Below, piece by piece: positions 26,983-36,265 of a stretch of 49,751 nt of DNA. The notes below the pieces were generated by a model that saw nothing but the letters and a program-made list of their open reading frames with translations, was not told where the DNA came from and did no database searches. This DNA is from Bryobacterales bacterium (lineage in GTDB: Bacteria; Acidobacteriota; Terriglobia; Bryobacterales; UBA6623). Where the stretch lies: contig JAPPMG010000021.1 in the NCBI GenBank assembly GCA_028819215.1, forward strand, positions 1 to 49,751. The letters run 5' to 3'. Both the position numbers and the translations under genes were made by a program. Position 1 is the first letter of the stretch. Every line of letters starts with the position of its first letter.

Positions 26983-27414
26983 CTAGGCGGGTAGCAAGCG
27001 ACTGCCCTGACACCGACCAGCCAACGCTTGGTCGAAGGTCACCACTTGTGCCCCCGACACCTCGGCGAATGCCGTGATGTAGGCATCCGCCCAGAGCTTT
27101 GGAGAGGCTTGATCGTTGGAAGCTGCGTTACGAAACGCACGCTCTAGCATCGGCGGTTCAGTTAGGAAGACCACCCGGTCGTCCAAGTACAGCTGGTCGT
27201 GGGCCGACCATGCCTCCGCCATCGTTAGCGGCTGACCGTTCATCGCGGCCGATGTTGTCAGCAGGCGCAGCACGCCAATCTGGGTAAGGCGCGAGAATGC
27301 AATCTGATGAGAATGGTCTGCGCGCCACCATGCGAGGGCTGCCGGCCTGTGGATGTGGTCGTCGATAAGCAGGGCCAGCCAAACGTTGATGTCAGGGAAA
27401 CTCAATAAGGTCAT
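26983..27414 (-). CDS. VapC-type PIN-domain toxin
   Basis: A 143-residue PIN ribonuclease. Asp8 in FPDINVWLALL is the first metal ligand. The IAFSRLTQIGVLRLLT segment is typical of a VapC subfamily in which Gln takes the place of the usual Glu helix position. LWADAYITAFAE and VVTFDQAL carry the two later Asp residues. The start at 27414, with GGAAGAG just upstream, lies inside the antitoxin gene, giving a 23-bp overlap. A longer upstream frame has no homology. Confidence 0.85.
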   Translation of the reverse strand: MTLLSFPDINVWLALLIDDHIHRPAALAWWRADHSHQIAFSRLTQIGVLRLLTTSAAMNGQPLTMAEAWSAHDQLYLDDRVVFLTEPPMLERAFRNAASNDQASPKLWADAYITAFAEVSGAQVVTFDQALAGRCQGSRLLPA

Positions 27415-27637
27415 GGATCTCTTCCGACGAGAGGTCGAATACGCGACCGCGCGATGACACCGGTGCCCGCTCCAGCGAAAGCCGGCGCCGCGGTCTCTGC
27501 GGACACGTCTCCAAGACGATCCTCTCAACGCTCTCGAGAATCAGCTGGCGGGCCGAGCAGCCGCGCAACTTCGCAGCCTCGTGCAGCCTCCGGTGCAAGT
27601 CGCGGGGGATGTCCACGCTAGTGCGCAAGCTATCCAT
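27392..27637 (-). CDS. Ribbon-helix-helix VapB-type antitoxin
   Basis: An 81-residue antitoxin. The first half, LRTSVDIPRDLHRRLHEAAK ... CSARQLILESVERIV, is a ribbon-helix-helix DNA-binding domain: beta strand, then two helices. The second half is a flexible charged tail that should block the PIN active site. It precedes and overlaps the toxin gene. A consensus promoter ends nine bases before the ATG and no Shine-Dalgarno is present, so it appears to be leaderless (about 3 nt of leader). Confidence 0.82.
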   Translation of the reverse strand: MDSLRTSVDIPRDLHRRLHEAAKLRGCSARQLILESVERIVLETCPQRPRRRLSLERAPVSSRGRVFDLSSEEIHDLIEFP

Positions 27638-27675
27638 CGATTACCAAGAATAGCATTTCGACTTAAATAAGTCAA
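27638..27675 (-). promoter_or_regulatory. vapBC promoter with palindromic operator
   Basis: The minus strand has -35 TTGACT (27675-27670), a 17-bp spacer and -10 TATTCT (27652-27647), nine bases before the antitoxin ATG. A perfect palindrome, GACTTA and TAAGTC separated by two bases (27660-27673), overlaps the -35 and spacer, a likely autorepression site. Confidence 0.65.
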
Positions 27676-27787
27676 TCTCCTAATCGGACTTCCGCTTCCA
27701 GTCTCAGCAGTGTGCTGTGGGTAGCGTCTCTTGTGCCACCCGTACATCAGGAGTGCGGCAAGGCCTCGTACGCTTCGACAAGAAATC

Positions 27788-27875
27788 TAGCGTGTAGTCG
27801 CTCTCGGAGGTGGACGGCATGCGGGAAGTGCTGCTGAATTGATGTAGCCTATGTTTACGCGCTGCCTACACGCTA
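27788..27875. repeat. Perfect 10-bp inverted repeat upstream of PSD1 cassette 3
   Basis: TAGCGTGTAG (27788-27797) and its exact reverse complement CTACACGCTA (27866-27875) are 68 bp apart, the second 13 bp before the PSD1 ATG. The arrangement could be a pair of regulator sites or a long-range RNA stem in the leader. No known factor is recognised. Confidence 0.4.
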
Positions 27876-27888
27876 TCGGGTTTCCCGT

Positions 27889-30537
27889 ATGAAGCATCTG
27901 GCCATAGCGGTGCTCTTGACGGTCAGTTCCCTGTCCGCGGGCAGCCCTGATTTCTTCGAGTCCAAGGTGCGCCCGCTCCTCGCGGCGAAGTGCTACTCCT
28001 GTCACTCGGATTCGGAGATGGGCGGCTTGCGCCTCGATTCCTTGGAGCGAGTCCTGCAGGGAGGCACCCGGGGCCCAGCGGTGATTCCCGGCGAACCCTC
28101 TTCGAGCCTCCTCCTCGCCGCCGTGCGTCGCACGCACGACGAGCTCAAGATGCCGCCGACCGAGGTGCTTTCGGAGCCGGAAATCGCCGTTCTGGAAGAG
28201 TGGATCGCGGGCGGGGCAGAATGGCCCGCGACAAGCGGCTCCGTCGCCGCCGCACCCCAGATCTCGCCCGAGGCGCGAGACTTCTGGGCATTCAAGGCGG
28301 TCCGAAGGCCGGAGGCAGCAGGGGCTGACCCTGACAAAGCGATCGACGGGTTTATCAGCGAAGGCCTTCTCGAAGCCGGGCTGGAAGCAGCCCCGCCTGC
28401 CGACAAGGCAACCTTGATCCGACGTCTGAGCTTCGATTTGCTCGGCCTTCCGCCGACGCCCGAGGAAACAGCTGCGTTCCTGGCGGACAACTCGGCCGAG
28501 GCCTACGAACGGCTGATTGATCGCTTGCTCTCATCACCCCACTACGGGGAGCGCCTAGCCAGGCACTGGCTCGATCTGGCCCGCTATGCAGACGGGCAGT
28601 CGGCCGCTTACGCCGACACCCCTCTACCGAACGCTTGGCGGTACCGGGACTGGGTAATCAACGCGTTCAACCGTGATCTTCCGTACGACCGCTTCGTCGT
28701 ATTGCAACTTGCGGCCGACCTTCTGCCGGAGGCCGAACGGCGCGAGAATCTCGCGGCTCTGGGATTCCATGCCTTGAGGGACCGCGACGACGACCGCGTC
28801 GATGTGACGGGAAGGACCTTCCTGGGCCTCACCATCGGCTGTGCGCAATGCCACGATCACAAGTTCGATCCGATCCCCCAGACCGATTTCTACGCGATGC
28901 AGGGCGTGTTCAGCAGCACGGACGATCATCGCTACCCCCTAGCGCCAGCTCGAGAGGTGGAAGCCCACGATGCCGCGAACGAGAGAGTCAAAGAACAGAA
29001 GCTCGCCATCGACCTGTTCCTGCAGAAGGAACGCGACCAGTTGATCGACGTCTTGATGCAGCGCACGGCCGACTTCCTTGTCGCCGGCTATAGGGTGGCC
29101 TATCGAGGGGCGAACCCCCAGCAGGTCGCCGATGAAGCCAGCCTTGACCGAGAGACCCTCGATCGCTGGCTGGCGTACTTGAAGGCCCGCCCGCACGAGC
29201 ATCCGTACCTGGACGATTGGTATGCGCTGATGGATCGGGGAGCCTCGCTGGACGAGGCCCGGGAGGCAGCATCGGACTTCCAGCAGCAGCTGCTCTCGAT
29301 CCACCTCGAGAAGCGAGCCGTGGATGACCGGAACTATGTCAAGCTCGGCGGTGCGGAGGCTGTCCGGACGCAGCGTACGCTGCTCAACACCAACCTCGAA
29401 TTCATCGAGCCGGTGCGGTACTACCTGTGGCGGGACATGACGGCTCCGCCCGCGAGGAAGCGGGGCTTGCCCTTCGTGGGGGGCGTCTATCACTACGGCC
29501 CGGACCAGATTGAACGATTCCTGGGCGGGCTGTGGCTCCACCATCTCGAGGCCCAGAAAGCCGAGCTTGCGCGGCTCAAGAAAGCCGTCCCGCCGCCGTA
29601 CCCGTTCCTCCACGCATACCGGGATGCGAAGGATCCCAAGGACGTCCGGCTCGCGATCCGCGGCGACAGAAAGAACCTTGGCCCTGCCGTGCCGCGGCGT
29701 TTTCTCTCCGTTCTGAGCGGCGACCATCCCAGACCGTTCCAGCAAGGCAGCGGAAGGCTCGAACTGGCCCGTGCCATCGTCTCGCCCGAAAACCCGCTCA
29801 CGGCCCGCGTCTTCGCTAACCGCCTGTGGCAGTGGCGCTTCGGCAGGGGCATAGTGACCACGCCCAGTAACTTCGGCCAACTCGGGGAGCGCCCGACGCA
29901 TCCGGAACTGCTGGACTGGCTGGCGTCAGAGTTTATCGACTCGGGGTGGTCGATCAAGGAACTCGACAAGACGATCCTCATGTCGGATGCCTACCGTCGC
30001 AGCTCCAAGGTTCTGGCGGCCAACTTCGAGGCGGATCCCGACAATAGGCTGCTTTGGCGTTTCAATCCTGTGCGACGCTTGGATGCCGAGACGTTGCGCG
30101 ATGCGCTTCTGGCCGTGTCCGGCCGAATCGACCTCTCCCGTGGCGGACCGCCAGAAGATTTGGCGGACGAGAATGTGCGACGCACCCTGTACGGCAAGGT
30201 GGATCGGACGAACCCCGACCCGAGTCTTGATCTGTTCGATTTCCCGGACGCGAAGGCTCACTCGCCGGAACGGGACGTGACGGTGGGTCCTCTGCAACGC
30301 CTCTACTACTTGAACAATCCGTTCTTCATCCAGCAGTCGAGCGCCCTTGCCAAGCGGCTGGCCGCGGATGCCGGGAGCGGTCCCGACGCCCGCATCCGGC
30401 GGGCGTATCAACTGCTGTTCAGCCGCAAGCCGGATGGTGGCGAGCTCGCCGCCGGGCGCGAGTACCTGGGAGCCGACACGTGGGAGCGGTACTGCCAAGT
30501 CTTGCTTGCGTCCAGCGAATTCCTGACGGTGAGGTGA
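27889..30537 (+). CDS. PSCyt1-DUF1549-DUF1553 (PSD1) protein, cassette 3
   Basis: An 882-residue secreted protein. Signal peptide 1-18, heme motif CYSCH (35-39), then DUF1549 with [18 protein letters not shown] and [11 protein letters not shown] (Cys318). A long Glu/Gln-rich helical section with a predicted coiled character (about 355-560) precedes DUF1553 (NPLTARVFANRLWQWRFGRG, MSDAYRRSSKVL, VGPLQRLYYLNNPFFIQQS). It starts at an ATG without a good Shine-Dalgarno. Its DUF1501 partner starts 5 bp after the stop. Confidence 0.9.
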   Translation: MKHLAIAVLLTVSSLSAGSPDFFESKVRPLLAAKCYSCHSDSEMGGLRLDSLERVLQGGTRGPAVIPGEPSSSLLLAAVRRTHDELKMPPTEVLSEPEIAVLEEWIAGGAEWPATSGSVAAAPQISPEARDFWAFKAVRRPEAAGADPDKAIDGFISEGLLEAGLEAAPPADKATLIRRLSFDLLGLPPTPEETAAFLADNSAEAYERLIDRLLSSPHYGERLARHWLDLARYADGQSAAYADTPLPNAWRYRDWVINAFNRDLPYDRFVVLQLAADLLPEAERRENLAALGFHALRDRDDDRVDVTGRTFLGLTIGCAQCHDHKFDPIPQTDFYAMQGVFSSTDDHRYPLAPAREVEAHDAANERVKEQKLAIDLFLQKERDQLIDVLMQRTADFLVAGYRVAYRGANPQQVADEASLDRETLDRWLAYLKARPHEHPYLDDWYALMDRGASLDEAREAASDFQQQLLSIHLEKRAVDDRNYVKLGGAEAVRTQRTLLNTNLEFIEPVRYYLWRDMTAPPARKRGLPFVGGVYHYGPDQIERFLGGLWLHHLEAQKAELARLKKAVPPPYPFLHAYRDAKDPKDVRLAIRGDRKNLGPAVPRRFLSVLSGDHPRPFQQGSGRLELARAIVSPENPLTARVFANRLWQWRFGRGIVTTPSNFGQLGERPTHPELLDWLASEFIDSGWSIKELDKTILMSDAYRRSSKVLAANFEADPDNRLLWRFNPVRRLDAETLRDALLAVSGRIDLSRGGPPEDLADENVRRTLYGKVDRTNPDPSLDLFDFPDAKAHSPERDVTVGPLQRLYYLNNPFFIQQSSALAKRLAADAGSGPDARIRRAYQLLFSRKPDGGELAAGREYLGADTWERYCQVLLASSEFLTVR

Positions 30538-30542
30538 GACTG

Positions 30543-31910
30543 ATGCCACTCTCTCGTAGAGACACGCTTCGAATCCTCGGGGCCGGTTTCGGAACCGTGG
30601 GCCTCGCGGACGGCCTGATGTCGGCGAGCGGGAGCACCCCGCACTTCGCCCCGCGAGCGAAACGTGTCATTTTCCTGTATCTCAACGGCGGGCTGTCGCA
30701 CGTCGACACGTTCGACCCGAAACCGGCTCTTGCCAAGTTTGACGGAAAGCCGATGCCGGGGCCGAAGGTCAAGACAGACAGGGCCTCCGGCGGACTCATG
30801 AAGTCGCCGTTCGAGTTCCGGCCGTATGGCGAGAGCGGCGTCGAGGTCAGCGACATCTTCCCGCGGGTCGGCTCGTGCATCGACGACATCCTCGTGGTGC
30901 GCTCGATGTGGTCCGAGAGCGTCAACCACCTGCCCTCGATGCTGATGATGAACACCGGGCACGCCTTGCGCGGGGGCTCCAGGCCCTCGTTCGGCTCTTG
31001 GGTCGTATACGGCTTGGGCTCGGAGAACCAGAACCTTCCCGGGTTCGTCGTGCTGTGCCCGGGCACTCCCGTCGGCGCCGCGAGGAACTGGTCGTCCTCG
31101 TTCCTGCCGACCGAGTTCCAGGGTGCCCTGCTTCGCAACAACGCGGAGACGCCCGACAAGGTCATCCGGAACATCGCCAATGCAACGTACACGCGCGACC
31201 AGCAGCGCCGGCAGCTGGATCTGCTCGATCGGATCGACTCGGCCTTCGTGCGGCGCGTCGGCTTCGATCCCCGCCTCGAGTCGAATATCGAGGCTATGGA
31301 AACCGCGTTCCGGATGCAGACTGAAGCACCGGGCATCTTCGATCTCGGCAGCGAGCCCGCACACGTGCGCGAGCGCTACGGCGACGGGGAATTCGGACGC
31401 GGGTGCTTGATGGCCTTGCGCCTGGCGGAAGCGGGCGTGCGGGTGGTCCAGGTCTACTACGGGGACGGGCAGCCGTGGGACAGCCACGACGACATCATGA
31501 CCCAGAAGGATCATGCGGACCGTTCCGACGGCCCGATCGCGTCCCTGATCGAGGACCTGAAGCTGCGCGGAATGCTGGACGAGACGCTGGTGATCGTTGG
31601 CAGCGAGTTCGGCCGAACGCCGATGATCCAGAATTCCGGAACCGAAAAGGTGGGGCGGGGCAGGGACCACAATCCTCCCGGCTACTCGATTCTGCTGGCC
31701 GGCGGCGGGATCCGCGGCGGGCAGGCTTACGGGGCCACCGATGACTTCGGCTACCAGGCCGCCGTGGATCCGGTCACGCCCCATGACCTTCATGCGACGG
31801 CGCTACACCTGCTGGGCCTGGATCACACGAAGCTGACCTATCGGTACAGCGGGAGGGACTTCCGCCTGACCGATGTGCACGGCACCGTCGTTCAGGACTG
31901 GCTGGCGTAG
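30543..31910 (+). CDS. DUF1501 protein, cassette 3
   Basis: A 455-residue DUF1501 protein with Tat signal LSRRDTLRILGAGFG at the N-terminus. RVIFLYLNGGLSHVDTFDPK, GDGQPWDSHDD, GSEFGRTPM and GRGRDHNPPGYSILLAGGG are the clan's metal-site motifs. The start is the ATG at 30543, 5 bp after the PSD1 stop; the open frame reaches upstream into that gene without homology. Its last ~170 bp and the following ~100 bp are duplicated at about 39848-40120. Confidence 0.9.
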   Translation: MPLSRRDTLRILGAGFGTVGLADGLMSASGSTPHFAPRAKRVIFLYLNGGLSHVDTFDPKPALAKFDGKPMPGPKVKTDRASGGLMKSPFEFRPYGESGVEVSDIFPRVGSCIDDILVVRSMWSESVNHLPSMLMMNTGHALRGGSRPSFGSWVVYGLGSENQNLPGFVVLCPGTPVGAARNWSSSFLPTEFQGALLRNNAETPDKVIRNIANATYTRDQQRRQLDLLDRIDSAFVRRVGFDPRLESNIEAMETAFRMQTEAPGIFDLGSEPAHVRERYGDGEFGRGCLMALRLAEAGVRVVQVYYGDGQPWDSHDDIMTQKDHADRSDGPIASLIEDLKLRGMLDETLVIVGSEFGRTPMIQNSGTEKVGRGRDHNPPGYSILLAGGGIRGGQAYGATDDFGYQAAVDPVTPHDLHATALHLLGLDHTKLTYRYSGRDFRLTDVHGTVVQDWLA

Positions 31911-32288
31911 GCCATCCTCGGCAGCTTCCGCGCGCCCGATTGCGCGGCGCTGATTGGGTCTGGATCTGCGACGACAACGACCGGCCATGCCGAAGGTCCG
32001 GGACGCGGTTCGCTTGGTGCGGCAGGGCGGTTGGCCGCCCGTTCGCACCAGGGGGAGCCGCCGTCAGTACCGTCATCCGGGCTGCTTCCCGGAAACGACA
32101 ACCTCCATGTCGCCACGACAGCATTTCTCACCCTCATGAGCGAATTGGGGTCGCGCGAGTTCGGAAATTCTCCTTCAGAACAACTGGAATCCACAAATTG
32201 CAAATATAATGTGGTCGTGTGGCTCCCAATCTCCGGAACAAGACACCCGAAAACTCGCACCTTCGACGGTGCCCGTCTTTGTAACACG
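31911..32288 (+). promoter_or_regulatory. Upstream region of cassette 4 with a candidate promoter
   Basis: No gene recognised in this 378-bp stretch. The first part resembles sequence downstream of the DUF1501 copy near 40 kb. A perfect -10 TATAAT (32205-32210) lies 78 bp before the PSD1-like ATG, but its -35 is weak. The frame of the next gene is open through much of this region, with no homology. Confidence 0.45.
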
Positions 32289-34841
32289 ATGCTGGCCATC
32301 CTCTTGTTTGCGACAGGTTCGCTCGGGCTTCTCAGCGCGAACGATCAACCAGTGACGGTGAGGATTTTCGAAGACCTTGGCGAGGAAGCTTGGCTGGACC
32401 CGCAGGGCGGCCCCACGACGGAGTACGCGGAATCCGGCTTTGCCTTCGTGCGCATTCCTGCCAAGTTCAGCGGCAACGCTCTTCCTTTGGACCGCTCTGT
32501 GCCGTTCTCTCTCGAAGCGAGTATGGAACAGACGCTGGAGCGCGGTGAGTATCGCATCCGTTTGCGATCCAAGGGGCTGGCTGTGTTCATGGTCGACGGC
32601 AAGCCAGTGCTTCGCACGAAGGCTCAAGCGCCGAACAAAGCAGCGCACGATGCCCTCCCGGAGCCCTCCGAGTCAGACGGAGTGATCCGACCCGCTCCGC
32701 CGGCCCACCAGGACGTTCTGGCGACCGTTCGTCTGGAGGCAGGGGAGCATTCCTTCCGGTTGGTCGCGGTGATCGGCGGCAAGGGCCTCGCCCCGTTTCC
32801 GGGGGAGCTCTCCGTGAGCATGGCCCGTCCTGGCGAGATCGACCGAGTGATCGGTGGCTCGGACGCACCGTTGCTGACGGATACGGACTGGTCGGAGTTC
32901 GCCATTGCGTCGAGATTCCGACACCATCGAGATGACATCGAGCGACGGAGGCAGTCTGATGAGTCCGTCGAGGCGAAGTGGGAGGAACGACATCGGCAAG
33001 CGCGGGAGTGGACCCTGTCGCAGCCAGGCCCGGAAATTCCGCGGGTTGACGACAACGAGTGGATTCACAACGACGTGGACCGTTTCGTTTACGAGGGGCT
33101 CGCGAAGGCGTCGCTAATGCCCAACGATCTGGTGGGCGATCTTGAGTTCTTGCGCCGTCTCGCTCTGGATACGACCGGCCTTGTGCCGTCGGCCACGATG
33201 GTGAGGTCGTTTCTGGCCCAGCCAGCGGAGACGCGGCGGACCCTGGCGATCGAGCAATTCTTGGAGAGCCCGGACTGGGCCGATTCTTGGGTTCCCTATT
33301 GGCAGGATGTCCTGGCAGAGAATCCGGGCATCCTCAAGCCGGACCTGAACAATACCGGGCCGTTCCGCTGGTACATCCACCAGGCATTCGCGGACGGATA
33401 CGCATTCGACCGCCTGGTTGTGGAACTCATCGAGATGGAAGGGAGCCTGTACCAGGGAGGCCCGGCGGGCTTTGGCATGGCCAGCCTGAATGACGCGCCG
33501 ATGGCTGCCAAGGCCGACATCGTTTCGCAGGCATTTCTCGCGAACAAGCTGTCCTGCGCGCGCTGCCACGACGCCCCGTTCCATCCCTTCCGCCAGAAGG
33601 ACCTCTTCAGCATGGCGGCCATGCTCGAGGGAGACGCGGTCGTTCTCCCGGCATCGAGCACCGTTCCGGTGCGGGAAGGGGGCCGGGAGCCATACGTCGA
33701 GATCACCCTGGAGGCCGGGGAGTCGATTGATCCGCATTGGGCGTTCGATGAATTTCCCGATGTGGGCAAGTTGGCCCCGCCGCCAAGGAACACCTCGGTC
33801 GACGCAAGGCATGTGCTGGCGACGATGATGGTCCATCCAGCGAACCATCGGTTTTCCCGCGTGGTCGCCAACCGCGTATGGGCCCGGTTCATGGGCCGCG
33901 GCATCGTCGAGCCGCTGGATGACTGGGAAGACGCAGAGCCATCCAATCCCGAATTGCTGGACTTCTTGGCTAGGGAGTTTGTGCTGAGCGGCTACGACCT
34001 GAAGCACTTGAGCGGATTGATCTTCCGGTCACACACGTATCAACGGCGTCCCGTCCCTGACGACCCGGCCTCGCCCGGCGAGGCGGCCAAGCTATTCGCC
34101 GGGCCCGTGCGGCGACAGATGTCGGCCGAACAACTGGTGGATTCGCTGCATGCCGTGGCGGGCAAAAGGCTAGATTCAGAAGAGCTGAATCTCAACCCGC
34201 TCGGAAATCGCTCCTTGCGTCAGTTCCTGAACATGGGATCTCCTGAGCGGGCTTGGGAGATGACTGCGCTGTCGAACGAGCGCGATCGTCCGAGTCTGGC
34301 GCTGCCGCGTGCCCAGGCGATCGTGGACATGCTGTCGGCGTACGGCTGGCGGCAATCCCGCCAGAGCCCGGCATCCAACCGCGACGATTCTCCGTCCGCA
34401 ATGCAGTCCTTGGCGCTGGCCAACGGTTCGACGGGCGTCCGGGTCACCAGGCTGTCCGATGACAGCTTCTTCACCCGCTTGGCCTTGGAGGAGAGGCCGC
34501 TGGGCGAGATGGTGGATGAGGTGTTCGTGCGAACACTGACCCGCTTTCCGATTCCTGCGGAACGGCAGGCGATGCTCGACCTGCTTGGCCCGCATTTTGC
34601 GGACCGGGTTGCGACGGCCGCCGCCGACCATTCTAGCGGGGACACGGCCAAGAAGACCGACGGCAGGGTCTCCTGGGGGAACCACTTTGACCCGGAGAGC
34701 AACCGCATCCGAATGGAAGAGGAGCGGAAGGTTCGCATGGGGGATCCTCCGACGACCCGGCTGACGCCGGAATTCCGGGAACGGTTCGAGGATATGGTGT
34801 GGGCGCTCTTCAACACGCCAGAGTTCTCGACGATTCCGTAG
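32289..34841 (+). CDS. DUF1549-DUF1553 protein lacking the N-terminal heme domain, cassette 4
   Basis: An 850-residue variant. Signal peptide about 1-17. Instead of the PSCyt1 domain with CxxCH, the first ~200 residues form a beta-rich region (VTVRIFEDLGEEAWLD, YRIRLRSKGLAVFMVDGKPV, LEAGEHSFRLVAV) resembling a PA14-like ligand-binding module. DUF1549 follows (NDVDRFVYEGLAKAS, WADSWVPYWQDVLAENPG) and keeps one CxxCH, CARCH (Cys423-His427) in SCARCHDAPFHPF. DUF1553 is present (HRFSRVVANRVWARFMGRG, SHTYQRRPV). So it has at most one c-type heme. The start at 32289 is chosen for its signal peptide. Followed after 15 bp by DUF1501. Confidence 0.85.
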   Translation: MLAILLFATGSLGLLSANDQPVTVRIFEDLGEEAWLDPQGGPTTEYAESGFAFVRIPAKFSGNALPLDRSVPFSLEASMEQTLERGEYRIRLRSKGLAVFMVDGKPVLRTKAQAPNKAAHDALPEPSESDGVIRPAPPAHQDVLATVRLEAGEHSFRLVAVIGGKGLAPFPGELSVSMARPGEIDRVIGGSDAPLLTDTDWSEFAIASRFRHHRDDIERRRQSDESVEAKWEERHRQAREWTLSQPGPEIPRVDDNEWIHNDVDRFVYEGLAKASLMPNDLVGDLEFLRRLALDTTGLVPSATMVRSFLAQPAETRRTLAIEQFLESPDWADSWVPYWQDVLAENPGILKPDLNNTGPFRWYIHQAFADGYAFDRLVVELIEMEGSLYQGGPAGFGMASLNDAPMAAKADIVSQAFLANKLSCARCHDAPFHPFRQKDLFSMAAMLEGDAVVLPASSTVPVREGGREPYVEITLEAGESIDPHWAFDEFPDVGKLAPPPRNTSVDARHVLATMMVHPANHRFSRVVANRVWARFMGRGIVEPLDDWEDAEPSNPELLDFLAREFVLSGYDLKHLSGLIFRSHTYQRRPVPDDPASPGEAAKLFAGPVRRQMSAEQLVDSLHAVAGKRLDSEELNLNPLGNRSLRQFLNMGSPERAWEMTALSNERDRPSLALPRAQAIVDMLSAYGWRQSRQSPASNRDDSPSAMQSLALANGSTGVRVTRLSDDSFFTRLALEERPLGEMVDEVFVRTLTRFPIPAERQAMLDLLGPHFADRVATAAADHSSGDTAKKTDGRVSWGNHFDPESNRIRMEEERKVRMGDPPTTRLTPEFRERFEDMVWALFNTPEFSTIP

Positions 34842-34856
34842 AGCAAGGAGATTTCG

Positions 34857-36131
34857 ATGCAGCCGACAAGACGGGACATCTTCAAGGGCGCTGCGGCCGG
34901 GCTGGCCGGATCGCAGCTTGCCTTTTCCGAAGGGCGCCAGTTGCCCAAAGGCGGAGCGGATGCGTGCATTTACATTTGGCTGGGGGGCGGAGCCGGTCAC
35001 ATCGACACCTTCGATCCCAAGCGAAGGGGCGACGGCAAAGACATCCCAGGCTCCTACTATGACGCGATTCCGACAGCCGCCCGAGACATTCAACTGTGTG
35101 AGCACCTGCCGCGATTGGCCGACCGCATGGACCGTTGCGCGCTCCTCCGCACGGTCAGTCACGACTTGAACAGCCAGCACGGTGCGGCCTCGAACTTGAT
35201 GCACACCGGCCGCAAGCCGAGCGGGACGATCATCTACCCTTCCGTCGGCTCCTTGGTCTCGCACGAACTGGGCACCAAGTCGGACGACGTGCCGTCGTAT
35301 GTGGTGATGGGATACCCCAACATCATGCGGGATCCCGGATTCCTGGGTGCGCGTTGCGGATATGTTTACCTGACCCAGATCGAGACCGGCCCGTCGGGGC
35401 TGAACCCAGCGCCTGACGTTGACAACGCGCGCCAGAAAAGAAGGGAAATGCTGCTCGGACGTTTGCGGGCCGACTATCTGGCGCGGAATGACGACGACGC
35501 TCTCGTTAGGGCAAAGGCGGAGGTGAGCGAACAAGGCTTCCGAATGGCGGGCCAGCGGTTCATGGACGTCTTTCACTTGGATCGGGAGTCGGCCAGTCTC
35601 CGCGAAGCGTACGGCAGTGAGTTCGGCCAGCGCTGCTTGCTGGCGCGGCGACTCGTGCAGGCAGGTGTGCGTTTTGTCGAGGTGTCGTTCAATCTGAACT
35701 TCCTGAATGGGACAGGTTGGGACGTACACCAAGACGGCATCCTGAAGCAGCACCTGCTGATCCAGGACCTCGATCGGGCCGTTGCAGCCTTGCTCGACGA
35801 TCTCGAACAGCACAAGCTCTTTGACCGGACGATGGTCGTGATTTCTACCGAGTTCGGCCGACCGGCAGAGTTCGACGCGTACGGAGGTCGCGGCCACCAG
35901 GCCGGAGCGTTCAGCACGCTGTTTGCGGGGGGCGGGGTTCGCGGAGGAGTCGCCGTCGGCACAACCGATGAAATCGGCAAGCGAATTGTCGACCGCCAGA
36001 TCACTGTTCCGGACTACTTCGCCACGATCTTCGCCGCACTGGGGATCGACTCGGCCAAGAACCTGTACGCCAACGACCGCCCTGTCCCGATCACGGACCA
36101 CGGGCAGCCCATGTCGGGAATCCTTGCGTAG
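34857..36131 (+). CDS. DUF1501 protein, cassette 4 (divergent)
   Basis: A 424-residue, shorter DUF1501 protein. Tat signal TRRDIFKGAAAGLAG (residues 4-18). CIYIWLGGGAGHIDTFDPK and SQHGAASNLMHTG are family motifs; STEFGRPAEFDAYGGRGHQ replaces the longer GRDHHP loop of the other three. AAGGAG stands well placed before the ATG. It is clearly the partner of the heme-poor DUF1549 protein upstream. Confidence 0.85.
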   Translation: MQPTRRDIFKGAAAGLAGSQLAFSEGRQLPKGGADACIYIWLGGGAGHIDTFDPKRRGDGKDIPGSYYDAIPTAARDIQLCEHLPRLADRMDRCALLRTVSHDLNSQHGAASNLMHTGRKPSGTIIYPSVGSLVSHELGTKSDDVPSYVVMGYPNIMRDPGFLGARCGYVYLTQIETGPSGLNPAPDVDNARQKRREMLLGRLRADYLARNDDDALVRAKAEVSEQGFRMAGQRFMDVFHLDRESASLREAYGSEFGQRCLLARRLVQAGVRFVEVSFNLNFLNGTGWDVHQDGILKQHLLIQDLDRAVAALLDDLEQHKLFDRTMVVISTEFGRPAEFDAYGGRGHQAGAFSTLFAGGGVRGGVAVGTTDEIGKRIVDRQITVPDYFATIFAALGIDSAKNLYANDRPVPITDHGQPMSGILA

Positions 36132-36265
36132 CGCCGCGCCGCACTCGATCCAAGCGCCCGCTGCTGCGCCGCGCATGGACTGCGAGCCGCGCAGAAAACC
36201 GGGTCTCGTGATGTGCACAGGACATCCGACGCGAGCGTTTCCTGCAGCCACGCGGCCTGCCGCGT

